In this document: in pieces, positions 11,378-23,200 of the stretch
Position numbering within the stretch: the first letter of the stretch is position 1
How the letters are laid out: the number at the start of each line of letters is the position of its first letter
Assembly: GCA_032718475.1 (NCBI GenBank)
Contig: JAUCBJ010002904.1
Coordinates: forward strand, 16,038-80,037
Reading direction: 5' to 3'
DNA: 64,000 nucleotides
Origin: Nemertoderma westbladi
Taxonomy: Eukaryota; Xenacoelomorpha; Nemertodermatida; Nemertodermatidae
Position numbers and translations under genes: made by a program
Notes under the pieces: generated by a model
Database searches by the model: none
What the model was told of the DNA's origin: nothing
Seen by the model: only the letters and a program-made list of their open reading frames with translations

Positions 11378-11792
11378 ATATATCTCGCCGGTTTGCCCTA
11401 CTTCAAAGTCATTACAGACCACAAACCTCTAGTTCAAATATTTAATGAAAAAAGATTAGATGAAATTGAAAATCCAAGACTACAAGCGTTACTGTTCTAA
11501 ATTAAATGGTTATTCGTTTGACATAAAATGGAAAAAAGGGAAAGACAATATCATAGCAGATGCACTATCTCGTTCACCTGTTGACAAACCAACCCAAGAA
11601 GACCTCGGAGAGATGAAAGACAGCACGAAAATGGCAGCTGTAATGTTGACTGCATTGAATGTCACTGCTGAACCATCTGACCTTATCCTGGATGATTTAA
11701 GACATGCGGCTAAAGAAGATGATGACTATTTCTCATTAATAAATGCGATTGAATTTGGTTTTGAAAACAGTAACAGTAATAGAAACAATTAA
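11378..11792 (+). pseudogene. Gypsy RNase H end and connection region
   Basis: Coding sense continues after the TGA (VITDHKPLVQIF) and shifts frame near 11480-11500 into the frame that contains KWKKGKDNIIADALSRSP, the classic tail of Gypsy RNase H. The new frame ends at the stop before 11792. There is thus a frameshift of one base and a second stop before integrase. Confidence 0.75.
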
Positions 11793-11816
11793 TATATACA
11801 ATAACAATTAATTTTA

Positions 11817-12923
11817 GTGATATTTGGCAGGCGTAATGTAATACCAAAATCCAAGATTAAAACTATTTTGAATAAACTCCATTTGTCACATCAAGGAATT
11901 GAACGTACTCGACGACGAGCCAGAGATAATGTTTACTGGCCAGGATTTAATAATGACATTAAAATGAAGATTGAATCGTGCCAAATATGTCAGGAAAGTA
12001 GACCATCGAATAGGAAAGAACCAGAAATTCAAGATTTTATTCCGTCTAGACCATATCAATCAGTATCAGCTGATTTATTCCACTCCAATGGAAAGTCGTA
12101 CCTAGTTTATTCTGACAGATACAGCGGATTTCCATTAATAGATGATTGGAATAGATTACCATCCTCTGCCCAAGTGATTAAAGCTTTGAGGTCGTTTTTT
12201 GCTTTAATGGGAGCCCCCATTCACATACGCACTGATGGTGCAGGTCAATTTGATAGTGAAGAAATGCGCCACTTCTTTGACCTTTGGGGGGTAGTATGGC
12301 AACCATCTACACCTACCTATGCCCAAAGCAATGGACATGCCGAGTCCTCAGTTAAAACAATCAAGAGCCTCGTTTCAAAATGCCCAAATGGGGATATCCA
12401 GAGCCAGGAGTTTCTCGCAGGATTATTAGAACTTCGAAATACCCCACGAACCGATTCTATGTCCCCAGCGGAACGAGTTTTTGGATATCCAACCAGATCA
12501 TTAATTCCTGCTCACCAATCGACATTAAGCAAACAATGGCAAAAGGAAGTTGACATTGCAGATATTAATCGATGTCTGATTAAATGTAAAGAGACATTAT
12601 ATTATGACCATGGGGCGCAAACTTTGCCAAGGCTGAATGTGAATGACCGGGTGTATATACAAAATGAACGTAGTAAATGGTGGAACCGTTCCGGAACAAT
12701 AATCGAAATATCTCCCTTTCGGGGATATCGTGTTCGACTACGATCTGGTTTTGTGATGTGGAGAAACCGTCGATTCCTTCGACTACGTAAAGAACATACA
12801 AGTACACATGAAATAACTGAAACTCCCATCGGCAACAACCATACAGTTCATGAACCACAAGGTGAGAAACGAACAAGCGATCAAGTAAGAAATCAAATCA
12901 AACGCTACCCAGAAACATTTTAG
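11817..12923 (+). pseudogene. Gypsy integrase
   Basis: The 368 codons are uninterrupted. An H2C2 zinc domain (HLSHQGIERTRRRA...CQIC) precedes the DDE core: Asp in SADLFH, Asp in IRTDGAGQFDS and Glu in NGHAESSVKTI. A basic C-terminal part with SGTIIEISPFRGYRVRL follows. Integrase joins cDNA ends to host DNA and makes the 5-bp duplication seen around this element. It is separated from RNase H only by stops around 11790-11816. It ends 41 bp before the 3' LTR, so the element has no env gene. Confidence 0.88.
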
Positions 12924-12950
12924 TCATATGCAATTAACCTTGATATGACT

Positions 12951-12964
12951 CGTAGGAGGGGAGT
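12951..12964 (+). promoter_or_regulatory. Polypurine tract of the Gypsy element
   Basis: CGTAGGAGGGGAGT lies immediately 5' of the TG that opens the 3' LTR. Purine tracts at this spot prime plus-strand DNA synthesis. Confidence 0.8.
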
Positions 12965-13251
12965 TGTGATGATAGACTCAAGGTGAGGGGTTTGGTTATA
13001 CTTGTTATTCTAAGGTGGTGGTTAACACAGGATCCAAGTCCAACTCATTAGACTGGCATGACTTTAACCTAGCTATTAAGAGAGTACTGCTGATATGCTC
13101 ACCGGTACCTTTGACTGCAATACGGTACAGCTATAGATATTTATATATCATTCAGTATTTAGTCATGCAATTAATTACACTGAATTAGCATTCATCTGTC
13201 TGTTATTTGTTTATCTCATTATTATGGTATCGCATTTCGAGTAACTTAACA
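12965..13251 (+). repeat. 3' LTR of the Gypsy element
   Basis: The 287-bp repeat is nearly identical to 162-448, and the duplicated target TAATC follows it at 13252-13256. Confidence 0.95.
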
Positions 13252-13256
13252 TAATC

Positions 13257-13350
13257 GTCTGAAACAACTGTGCGAGACACGATGGGTTGAATGGCATGAC
13301 TCTATTATTATATTCCTTGAACTGTAAAAAGCCGTGGTAGAGACTCTTGA
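13257..13350 (+). pseudogene. hAT transposase remnant, piece 2 of 3
   Basis: This 94-bp bridge lies between the two LTR elements. With the last base of piece 1 it reads in frame and shows CETRWVEWHD, a hallmark of the hAT/ZMYM1-like transposase core (relatives have CxTRWVERHD). A TAA at 13325-13327 interrupts it. The last five bases, CTTGA, are one copy of the BEL/Pao target duplication. Confidence 0.65.
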
Positions 13351-14525
13351 TGTTCGCGCTTTTAGACCTTTAGCAGTTTAACCCGCTAATTTTAGGTGTC
13401 TTCTAGTTTGTAAATCGACTTTAGCCTATAACAAGTATTTGTTGCATATAAGATATAAAGTTACACTAGCCGAAGCCAGCCTATGCGCGACCATTCACCC
13501 ACAGTTAAGGGAGACTGGATTCGGAGGCTCTGACCTTATTGCGGTGTAGACTTACTGTACTATTCGATTGATCGTTAATATATAATCTCTGACAAATATT
13601 ATTTACTTTCAGGAAATATTAACAGTTCCTTTAGGACGTGGCGTTCTAATTATGTAAACAGAGTTATGACTTACACTAAACACAACGGGATGGCTAATGA
13701 TTTTCGTATAAAGCGCATTCTTTAGGAAATGCTTTGTTATCTGTCACACTCATGCACACTACCGCACACTGCTGCACACTGATCTGCCAACCTTCACTAA
13801 ATTTGATCATATATAAAGAGAATAGCAACCGACACATGTAGGGATTATGAAATAGTATTCAATTCTCTCCAAAACCACTATAATGTAAGTCGCAATTGCT
13901 ACAGGTAACCGGTCTCTCTAACCTTCAGTATATCAAGAAGATTGGGGTTTTATGATTATTTATCGATATTCTCCAAATATAACAACATATCCATCAACTT
14001 CTAACAATTAATAACCGACAGTAAATAGCAGTAAAATAATGCGGTGAAAGGTATGTATAGTAAGATATGGGCTGATATGCTATGCTGTGCTGAGCCATGT
14101 TGCGATAACAGTTATACGTTTCTATGATCAAAGCCGTCGAATGTTTGGCTAAAGTCTGAAACTAAGAATAATTCCAAAGCCGATATTCTGGGCTCAGGAA
14201 AAAGGTAAACAAAGACCGTCATGCATTGCGCGATTTCCTGTAGGCTTCTGTACAAATAAAATGAAAATCGCTCTGATTGGTCGAGTGAGCTGAACAAAGA
14301 GAGTTAAAAGCTCCACATCGACATCAAAATCAGCTGATAGATTTCGTCATCTAAGCCACACTGTATTAAGAGTATTTTGTCCGCTAAAGTACACATACAG
14401 AAAAATGGCTTTTTATGTCCACTAAAACACCTACAAAGTAAGAAAACGGCTTTTTATGTCCGCTAAAACACCTACAAAGTACTTTGCGGGAAAAATGACT
14501 AGTTATATCCGCAAAAGCCTTTACA
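13351..14525 (-). repeat. LTR of the giant BEL/Pao element (3' LTR in element sense)
   Basis: This 1175-bp sequence matches 42517-43718 at about 98-99%. In element orientation it starts TGTAAAGGC and ends GAACA. Near its start (14343-14525) are tandem copies of a segment of about 45 bp containing GGCTTTTTATGTCCGCTAAA. The other LTR has 31 bp more in this array, as expected for a repeat-number change in a U3 enhancer-like region. Confidence 0.92.
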
Positions 14526-14543
14526 CCGCTCCCAAAAATGGGA
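14526..14543 (-). promoter_or_regulatory. Polypurine tract of the BEL/Pao element
   Basis: On the minus strand the last bases before the LTR read CCATTTTTGGGAGCGG. GGGAGCGG abuts the TG of the LTR, the position of the plus-strand primer. It fixes the element orientation as minus, which agrees with the coding strand. Confidence 0.55.
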
Positions 14544-14602
14544 TTTAATTCTATAAAATATAAAAAATCACAGTTTCTAAAATATAAAAATACTCTAAAC
14601 AG

Positions 14603-15877
14603 TTAGTCTTTCTTGCGCGGACGGCGTTTACAGAGTTTTTTGAGGCTAGCAAGAGTCCTTTTCTCTTTGGGGCGAGCCACTTTACTAGGAGGGCTATAAC
14701 TCCTGGGTGAAGGGTGCAATACAATTGAATCGGAAGGTTTAGGATTACGGTCGGTGTATCCGCCGGTCGAGGTACCTGGTTGATCGATATCAACCTCAGT
14801 GGAGCGAGGTCGGACGGCCTTTAGAGCGCGTTTCAGGACAGCAGCTCTTACTGGTCCCTGATGAATCGTCTGAACGAGAGCAGTGGGTGGACCATGGATA
14901 GTGAGAAACTTCCTCGGTTTAATGGTTCTTTCCAACTCGCGTTCTCGGGCTCGATATTCGTAGGGCCGTCGAGATACTTCTTGTAACTCAGGGTGCGAGT
15001 TGATAAATAAATCGCCATACTCAGGGTCTTGACGGATGAAATTTATCAAATGGTATGAAGTAATATCGTTAGGATTGACGTTCCTGAGATATTTTCGAAC
15101 AAATTTGGTGGAAATACACTCACCAACATGCTTCATTAGTTCGTAACTCGGTGTGCGTGTTTTTTGTTCAACAGACGCGAATAAATAAGGATGGAACGCG
15201 TAAACTCCCTCGTAAGAGCGTCCAGGGTAATAGCGATGGCGGGACTCACAACGTAAATCCGCGTTCGCTTCCCAAGCTCGGATGTATCGCAGGGTAATCA
15301 TCTCATCTACGCTTTCTAAATCGCGATTAAAGGGGCAATTATAACTGGCATGTCCTTTAAGTTGAAAGTGGTGGCATTGAGTCATAAATTGGGGGCAGAC
15401 TGAAAAAATGTACGAGTTATTAAGTCTGCAATACGCACAATAGATCTCCATCGCCGGTTGTTCATGGAAATAGGAGCAGGGTACGTCTGAGTCCATGGGG
15501 GTGAAATGATCTCTCGATGCGCATAATCGGCAACGTTTTCGAGAAACATAGTTGGCATGCCGATAGTCGTATGCGGTGAGATACTGTGGACCTTGATACC
15601 ATCCCAAGATGTAGTCGTTGTCGCTGCTCCGGGGCGCTGTAGGCTGAACCTCCTCGGATTCTAAGCATATTGGTTCGTCTTCCAATTGCATAGCTGAGGT
15701 AGGTGTGGCTGTCTCCTCAAGCGAACCCACTGTCTGAACTTCCACGATAGAATAACCCATGGGGATTCGAGGTCCTTGTATAACGGAGGAATGTAAGTTC
15801 TGTATACAAACATCCTGGAAAATGGCGAATCCAGCGCTGTCTAACTTCTCAGCAGCGGTCCTTGAACTGACTATCAA
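14603..15877 (-). pseudogene. Third coding region of the BEL/Pao element, C-terminal part
   Basis: This 424-codon frame on the same strand as gag-pol ends 77 bp before the LTR. I do not recognise a family. Visible features are RCRLC...PCSYFH and YCAYC Cys pairs, then CHHFQLKGHASYNC, which matches the CX2CX4HX4C knuckle pattern except that Phe replaces the second Cys. The tail is basic (KRRPRKKD) and looks suited to nucleic-acid binding or nuclear import. There is no signal peptide or membrane helix, so it is not a typical envelope protein. It joins the preceding segment by a frame change near 15860. Its position after integrase is where env or accessory genes sit. Confidence 0.6.
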
Positions 15878-16184
15878 CGTTACGGAACGGAGTCAGAAAG
15901 CGCCTGAAACATTCGAAGCAGATGAATTTATTGTGTTCATCTAGCTTGGCGAGTTTGGTTCCAAGTATTAAGGGATGGGCGCGTATAGTACGACTGCACA
16001 CATCGGCTAGCCAACCGGCAAGTGCGGCGTTTTCAAAGATCGTGTATATAGCTAAGGAGGGATGAAGGGGAACACTCATGAAGCTATACACGACACCAGG
16101 TGCAGTCAATGGTCCATCGAAGTATAATCGAGAATAATGATCTCCATATACTTGTTGATAGGATTTCCGACCTTGAAATTCCAT
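15849..16184 (-). pseudogene. Third coding region of the BEL/Pao element, segment 4
   Basis: This 111-codon segment continues the unknown protein between the segment at 16106-16572 and the C-terminal part. It overlaps both, so a one-base indel at each joint is the simplest explanation. It contains FICFECFRRF, another Cys pair. The stop at 15849-15851 is a TGA, but here the coding sense passes to the next frame slightly upstream. No homology is recognised. Confidence 0.5.
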
Positions 16185-16572
16185 CCGTATTCTTGAAAGG
16201 CAAGATGTCCGATGGAGGTTCGTTGTACTTTAGTGATACTGCTGGGTGTATTGGCATACATAGTACGGAAGAAACCTTGGCCTTCTGCCCAGGGAGCAAT
16301 CAGCTGAGTATCTACGAAAGAATATGGGATATTCTCCATGTTCCTAAAGTCGTTTTGGAGATCTCCATAAACAGCTGAGCCGATTTTAAGGATTCTTTCG
16401 TTAAACAACATCTTGAGCACGGGCTGGGGTAACATTGATCCATCGATACCCATGGCCGGTTTGCGCTCGGTGTCAGTGACGTAACGCTGCGCGAGTTCGA
16501 ATTGTCCATGTCGGGGTTCTTTTGTATCTCGGTGAGAGTCTCAAAAGAATAATCAATCACATCGGAACACGC
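16106..16572 (-). pseudogene. Third coding region of the BEL/Pao element, segment 3
   Basis: Directly after the TGA at 16573 the frame stays open and, after a shift near 16500, continues in the frame read through 16453-16106. The peptide includes PWAEGQGFFRTMYAN and YGWNFKVGNPINKY. It has no recognised domain. Sense is kept across the frame change, judged by uninterrupted use of ordinary codons in one frame at a time, which indicates a single decayed gene. Confidence 0.5.
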
Positions 16573-18168
16573 TCAAGTAAATACGTGGGTAGAACCAGCT
16601 AGTCCTCGTATATGTATCATACGCGTAGTCCCCAGTTCTCCAACCGGAACGCTACCTTCGTTATCGTAAGTGACAACTCCATACATCTCGATAACGTTAA
16701 GAGTTTCGTTCCACTCTTTAGTGGCGTTTTCTAGGGTCATTCCCACTGGATGCCACAAGGTGGCGCATTTGCTAGCGTTAGGTAGATCTCTATACTTCAA
16801 ATACTGTGTAGTATATGTTTCTACATCTCCATATCGTTGTATTCTTTCCTCCTCGAATAACACGTCGAGATTCCAGTGGACTAATCGAGTTTTGATAAAT
16901 CCATTGAGATTATACGGAGGTATTACATCCTTCTCTATTCTGGAAACATTATAGGGTTTTCGGAATGAGTTTACTTTCACTAACTGATCCAGATGTTTCT
17001 GCAGTTGTTCGAGTTCGACGAGATCGAGAGGATTTATTAGTGGTAGAAACCTTAGACTATGTGTAGGATCTTCCGGTTTTACCATGTAATATTGAGTTAG
17101 ATTGACATAATAAGGGTGATCTTTGATCCCATAAAACGAGTTCGGTAAAAGTCTAGCGCGTATGTTGACCTCGTGTACCATACGACGGACAAGATCCGCT
17201 CTATTGTCCGGAGGTTCTACGAGTATACCATCGACACGAGCGGCCTCGATTGGCGGACGTTGCAACATAGGAGCGTCAGCGATAAGATCTCGAGATCTTA
17301 GGTTGATATCAACTGGTTGAGGTTGTGCCGTGGCGAAGAGTTTGTCTCCGAAATGGGGAACCATCGAAGGATGAATGATGGTTTTAGAATAGAGATCAGT
17401 CATAAGGATTTGAGCTTCTGGCTGGGCTAAAGCTGCTTCTTCTCTCTCATCCATTTCTATGTGTTTCTCCTCGAGCTGATTTTCCTCTGCTTGTCGTTGT
17501 AAACGCTCGTCTAGGAACTCTTGTAGAGAATAGGTTCGTCCAAGTTCGAGGTCTTCCTCGAGGTTCTGGATTTCTCGATTGAACTGGGGTAAAGCTAATT
17601 CTTTCACCGCTTGGACTTGTTGCTGCAATTTACGTTTCTCTAAACAATCGTAAGTTCCTTTTCCGATCTTCTGCCGAATAGCGTCTAACGCGTTTCGTAC
17701 AACGCTCTCCTCTACTTCGGTGACGGGTTGTATCGGGGTTAAACCGGGATGATTGTATGGGTTGAACGGCGATATTAGATGCCCGCGTCCCAATCCGGCT
17801 AGGTAGGAAGAGCGAATATCTAGCGAGCCCACTACCGGAGTGCCACCGATTAATTGTTCGGGTAACACAAGATCATTAAATAGTGAGTACAGTTCAGGGG
17901 GATCCGTTATACTATTGGGATCAAGCATTTGGGGTCTCACTAAGGAATGAGGAGGTCTGACCGAGTATTCCGGAACTCTGATCATGGGTTTATTTAAGGA
18001 TCGTTTGAGTTGAGCAAGCGTAGGTGATACGTCGAACAAGTTTCGCTTGAAACTCCCATAAGTATAGCGAGTAAAACTGTGTTTTGCGCAACGTCTCCGC
18101 GGATGTTTATGTCTTTCCGTTTGCTGATTGGGTCTAGAGCATTCGTCGCAGTAATACCAAAGACGCAC
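16573..18168 (-). pseudogene. Third coding region of the BEL/Pao element, main part
   Basis: The longest clean piece of the unknown gene has 531 codons. It opens with a Cys/His cluster (YYCDECSRP...HPRRRCAKH). Residues about 150-250 are a strongly charged coiled coil (QQQVQAVKEL, DERLQRQAEENQLEEKH). A hydrophobic/aromatic region without membrane helices follows (YYVNLTQYYMVKP). It is in the same frame as 18256-18600, separated only by TGA codons at 18193-18195 and 18256-18258, and it ends at a third TGA at 16573. I do not recognise the family. A structural or RNP-associated role is only a guess from coiled coil plus zinc clusters. Confidence 0.65.
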
Positions 18169-18255
18169 GTCCTGCAGGGGAAACGCGGGTGATCATTCTC
18201 CAGTTTTACAATATTCCTCCATCTGTTCGAAGCTATCTGGGACGACAGGTAGCGG

Positions 18256-18600
18256 TCAATCGGCGGTAAGATACATCATAGTGAAATAGAGCCGTTTGAG
18301 TTCTATCATGGGGTCATGATGTATACCTTGAGGATATCGAGTTTCTAGATTCTGTTGACTGGCAATATTGAGATATGTTTCTCTCAAGAATTCCAGATAA
18401 TCGTTGAAGTCGCTGCGTTTATCCGGCTCTTCAACGTCTTCTCTTTCGAGTCGGTTTCGAATAGAATTCTCGTGTTCTATTCTCGGTTTATCGTTCCGAC
18501 TCCGCTGGGTATGATATTTAAATAAAACCATTTCCCTTTCGGTGTCTATATCGTCCGTATCGTGTAAATTGATAGGATGACCAATAGTTAAGAAGTCCAT
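18256..18600 (-). pseudogene. Third coding region of the BEL/Pao element, N-terminal part
   Basis: This 114-codon acidic/basic helical segment is in frame with the main part; the link crosses TGA codons at 18256-18258 and 18193-18195 with 20 sense codons between them. Coding sense extends upstream of the ATG at 18600 for about 20 codons and then meets a small frame (18645-18794). No domain is recognised. Confidence 0.55.
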
Positions 18601-18644
18601 ATTCGTACCATTACTATGCGTAGCGAGCAGTGAATTTTCTATAG

Positions 18645-18794
18645 CTAATTTTCTTTTGGCGGTTCGATATAACGACCATCGTCCTCCGTAGTAGTTGGAC
18701 TAGCGTCGCCGCGTATTAAGCTATCAACAAACGCTTGTAACGGTAGAGTATATCGTTCCCTGATACCAAGATCATCTTCTATTAACTCAGTCAT
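18645..18794 (-). pseudogene. Possible true start of the third coding region
   Basis: An ATG at 18794 opens a 49-codon frame that ends with a TAG at 18645, and its acidic peptide (MTELIEDDLGIRERY) looks like an N-terminus. A one-base shift just before the TAG would join it to the frame of 18256-18600. An AG shortly before the ATG would do as a splice acceptor for a subgenomic mRNA. That is inference only. Confidence 0.4.
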
Positions 18795-20298
18795 AGCAGC
18801 TATATGAGTTTATCAATATTATAATGAGTTTATAATTAGGCTAGTGGGCGTCGCTGCCTACCCCTCACGGCCCCCGGACAGCGCAAGATCCTCAGCGCCG
18901 ATGTACCGTCGTCGCTGTGTTTTTCGCCAACGTAGTAGCTACACAACGACAATGATAACCAGCGCGAGTCACTCCACTGTCCGTCCCAAGGGCTATGATT
19001 TGCTTCAGGTTCTTACTGCAGAGGTAGGGCTACTTTCACAATTGCGACTCGCTACTGTAAACACACTTTAGTAGTAACATTCACCTATAAACGCACAAAT
19101 TCCACACAATTGTCACAAATTGTACACATTCGGGCCATTTGTCCGTTAGTCAAGTGCCTTCCAGAATGCCACGTTATTATTATGTATCCTTGGATACTAG
19201 CAGTGTGCTATTTATTCCTTATGCTATTCAATGGGGCAAGCTTTCTATTGTTCTTTTAACTCGCTTCTAATTCTAGCGTGGTTGTTGCTATGGTGACATT
19301 ATGGAAAGCTAGCAGTATAATTAGGGTAATTCCCATGCATACAGATCTGGGATGCTATTTAATAGTAATTCTTTAATTGTCAATATCCCCTTTATACATG
19401 ATTTTATGAATTTTATCGGCTATTGACTATATATTGGAGATTCTCGCACACTAATACACTTAATAGGGTGAATCTCCGCTCCCATGATCTATTAATTAAT
19501 GGAATTTTGGGAATGTTATAAATTGTATAAAAATGACAATTTATCAAATTCATTAAAAGAGATGAATTTAAATTTATTCCCGTAAATTTTATTATTTAAT
19601 GTTGGAATAAGCACAATTTTATTCCAGAGCACGTCTGTGAACTGTGATCCTTGATTCTAGGAAATTTGTCCTTTTAAGAGTATCGGTAAGTGCTACGATA
19701 TCTTAATCGACTAGAATTTTAAAGGATCTAAAATATGACAGATTTTATAAATATTAATATTTAACATTTAAGATGGGCACCGGTTTATTCCAGAACTTGT
19801 CTGGGGACGTTAACCATTGATTCTAGAATTTTGTCTTTCAAGTATATCGGTGGGTGCCGCGATATCTTAATCGACTAGAATTGCAGATGGTCAAAGGGTT
19901 TAACAGATTTATTTTGCGTTTTGCGCTACTGTTAAAGGGACATCACGCTACTATATGTATTATTTAATATACGGTATGAGAGCAATATTGCAAGAAGCAA
20001 TGTCAGTGAGAAGAGGCAAGTCATTTCCAAGGTCTACCCAGAGCTTGGTTTAGCCAAGACACGAGGATCTGAATTTTGCATTCCTAATACTCTACTTACC
20101 AATAATACTTGAGTATAGTAGGAGCTTTATTGTACTTTAATAAGTACGGACATTTCATCTTACTGTAGTCACGTATTTATAATATGATACGGACAGTAAG
20201 GAAAGAGAAAAAGAATTATTTCTCGCCGTATATAATATAATATATAATATATATAACATATGAATAATATGCACTGCCCAGCATTTGTAAATTTAGTA
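18795..20298. other. Non-coding spacer of the BEL/Pao element
   Basis: No convincing gene is present. A GC-richer patch lies at 18840-19060, and the rest is AT-rich. It holds a degenerate tandem duplication (19610-19905) and an AT-dinucleotide run at 20225-20262. It separates the third gene from the Penelope-like composite, and part may be element 3' spacer and part unrelated insertion. Confidence 0.5.
19610..19905. repeat. Degenerate tandem duplication, about 170 bp x 2
   Basis: Both copies contain TTTATTCCAGA, then TTGATTCTAG, an AGTATATCGGT or AGTATCGGT stretch, and GATATCTTAATCGACTAGAATT. The copies start about 170 bp apart and are diverged. Confidence 0.7.
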
Positions 20299-23200
20299 AT
20301 TATGAAGACAAATGAAATAAATGCTACTGCTTGTATTGAAGAAAAGTTATGTTTTTATTCTACAGATGATATTTCGGCTATATTGCATAGCCTTTATCAA
20401 ATCTATTTTTTATTATTCTTATTTGAATTTGTTTACATAGAATATCGTAATTCTTAGTTTGTTGTTAAGGTAACCTAGACTTAATATAATAAAGTTTTTA
20501 TTGTTGAATGTAGTCATGGAAGGAGTTCAAGCCCTTTAGATTAGTGAGCAGCATACCAATCCAAAATCGTTCTGATTTTCTTAGTTTCTTTATTGTTTCT
20601 ACGCAGTTGTCCCTTCTTGGTAATTGGTCAATCAAAATAAATTTCAAGTTTTTGGAGGATTTGTTGTGTTTTTCGATGAAATGCACTCCGATATTGCAAC
20701 TTTTCACACCTTTTTTTATATGAGATTTATAATTTCCAAGCCTCTTCTTGAAATTGATTGTTGAGCCAACACCCTGTAAATTGCATTCTATGCAGATAGC
20801 TAAATATACTACATTTTCCGAGTAACAGTTTAATCGTTTGTTTATTTTAAAAGTCTTGCCTGTAGCTACACATTTGAAATGGTTGGTTTCAATTAAGTAA
20901 TTTTCACAACAGTCACACTTTTTAGCGCTACAATTGTAACAACCAGGATTATCAATGCATGATAATTGTTTGTATGGATTGGATGGTGCTAGAAGTTCTT
21001 TTAGGTTTGGGTTTCTTTTATATGCAACAATTATTTCGTTTCGTGGTAGTATTTTCCTTGCCATTTCGTTTGACTCTAATATACCATAATGTTTATTGAT
21101 AAGTCTTTTAAAGTTTGGAGCCATTGGGTTATACGTTGTTACTAAAACTGTTGGATTTTTAATACTTTTGTTTTTTCCTTTATAATTTCTTGCTTCCGAT
21201 CTTTGCATGTTCCTAACTTCTTCAAAGACTGTATTTACATGATCTGCATTATGTCCACACTTAATTAGGTGGTTCTTGTACACGTTACCTTGAGTCACGT
21301 AGTCTTTATCTTTTGTGTTAATTCTTTTCAACCTTAAGGCAACTCCTTTAGGAATTCCGTTGATTTGGCATTTAGGGTGGGCAGATTTACTATTTAAATA
21401 TATATGTGAATCTGTAGGTATACTATACACTGATGTTGTTAACTGATTATTTTCAATTGTTATGTTTAGATCTAAAAAGTGTAACGATTTAGCACCTATA
21501 TCCAGTGTAAACTTAAGTTTTGGATCCAATGTATTTAATAGCTTAAAGAATTCGAATAGACGCCTTTTTGAACCACGCCATATGGAGAATATATCGTCTC
21601 TGTATCTAAACCAACATCTTAATTCAGGGTATCTTTTTTTCTTGTTAATTACTTTTATATCAATATCTCCTGCCACTATGTCAGCGTAAGAACAAGAATT
21701 TTTCGGTCCCATTGCAGTGCCGTCTGTTTGTATCCAAAACTCATTTTGATACTGTGATACGTTGTTTTTTAGGCAAATTTCCAATGCTTCAATAATGCAG
21801 TCAGAAGGTACATCAAACAAGTGTATATTTTCTTTTAATTTATTAGAAACTATATTGATCCCGTTTTTGTTGTCAATAGAAGGAAACATATTAATAATAT
21901 CAAAACTAATCAATATATCATTATCTGCAATTTCATGTAAATTTAATTCATCTATTATTTCCAGCATGTGTGAGGTATCTTTTACCCGATGTGGTAATGT
22001 GTTAGCTATCTTTTTGCAGTATGTTTCTACAAATTGAGAAAGATTTTCTGTTGCGCTACCACAACCTGATGTTATTACACGCGCAGGTGCTTGTTCTTTG
22101 TGTAGTTTTATTCTTGGATAATTTGTGCCCGGTGTAGGTTCAGAGTTTAATAAAATATAATTTACCCATTTATTGCTTAGTCCAAGGTCTTTCCATTTTT
22201 CAGTCCAGTTTGTAATTTGGTTTAAAATTGTAAAACTCGGGTCTTTTTCAACTTTCTTAAATGATCCACAATCCATTTGCTCTTTTAGTTTTTTGTTGTC
22301 TGTTTCCTTATCAATGAATACAAAAGAATTTCCTTTGTCTTGTAATCTCATAATATATTCCTTATCATTTATGTTTGTTTTTCTAAATTTATTTAACGCT
22401 TCTCTTTCTTGAGGATCTATGTTGTCTCTTACTTTCTTTAACTTAGTATCTTTAAAAATATCTTTCTCAATACTGTCAAGAAATACTTCGATTGCTGGAA
22501 TATTGCATTTTGGTGGATTTCGTGTTGATGCTATGTGTGGTGGAAATAATGAATTGTCAACTTTGTCTGCTGATTCTATATTAATTACTTCCATATTGTC
22601 TTTATAAAAAAACACTTTCCATAGCACTTTTCTTTTAAAATTTTGCCAATTTCTTTGTATATCATCCCAATTGACACTCATTGGCTGTGGTACAAATGAA
22701 GGCCCCAAACTACATAATTTAATAAGTCCGGGATCAATTTTTTGTTCTGTTAAATTAAATACTTTTACGTTACTATTTGTTGTTACATTAACATTTCCAA
22801 TGCTTTCATTTTCCTGTTCTAGAACATTTAAGGATTTCTCCAAATTTCCTAGACTTTCTTTATTATTTTTTGACATAATATCATTTACTAATGATCTCAT
22901 TTTATTTCTAAACACATTAATATTGTTGTCATTTACATATGAAAGGTTGTAAATACCATCACTACTGTCTATACACATTTTACCGAACTTACATACGTAC
23001 ACGCCACATTGATAACTATTAAATTGTACTCTTTTTATTGGTGGTTCTATTATGATTTCGATGTCCAAAATGTTGTTTTTCAATGCCTCTTTTTTAATCC
23101 AATATTTTAAACTGTTTATAATCTTTATATTTTGTCCACCCATAGAATCTAAGTAAAATATTTTTCGCGATTTTGGTTTAAATATTACTAAAACCCAATG

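Larger units (their letters stand above)
162..13251 (+). mobile_element. Ty3/Gypsy LTR retrotransposon, complete with TSD
   Basis: Two LTRs of exactly 287 bp (162-448 and 12965-13251) begin TG and end CA. They are flanked by the 5-bp direct repeat TAATC (157-161 and 13252-13256). A primer-binding site follows the left LTR and a purine tract precedes the right one. The interior encodes, in order, gag, a zinc knuckle, protease, RT, RNase H and integrase on the plus strand, which is the Ty3/Gypsy order. The LTRs differ at about six positions by eye (about 2%). Two later elements lie inside it (1250-6889 and about 7878-9550). Frameshifts and stops in gag and pol make this copy defective. It inserted into the hAT remnant. 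Confidence 0.93.

Noticed and set aside
13351-14525. Reading the 1.2-kb repeat pair as subterminal parts of the hAT element
   Set aside because: Both copies are in direct orientation with TG...CA ends and an exact CTTGA on the two outer sides, and the hAT frame is restored by removing everything between. This fits LTRs, not hAT ends.
14603-18600. Envelope glycoprotein interpretation of the third gene
   Set aside because: No signal peptide, no transmembrane helix and no fusion-peptide-like segment in any piece. Cys clusters are CxxC zinc type and the C-terminus is strongly basic.
18844-19071. 75-codon plus-strand frame in a GC-richer patch
   Set aside because: Low-complexity Ser/Arg-rich peptide without a homologue I recognise and on the strand opposite to the surrounding element genes.
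18795-20298. Idea that the spacer holds another gene of the giant element
   Set aside because: No frame of useful length on the minus strand. Composition is AT-rich with a degenerate duplication.
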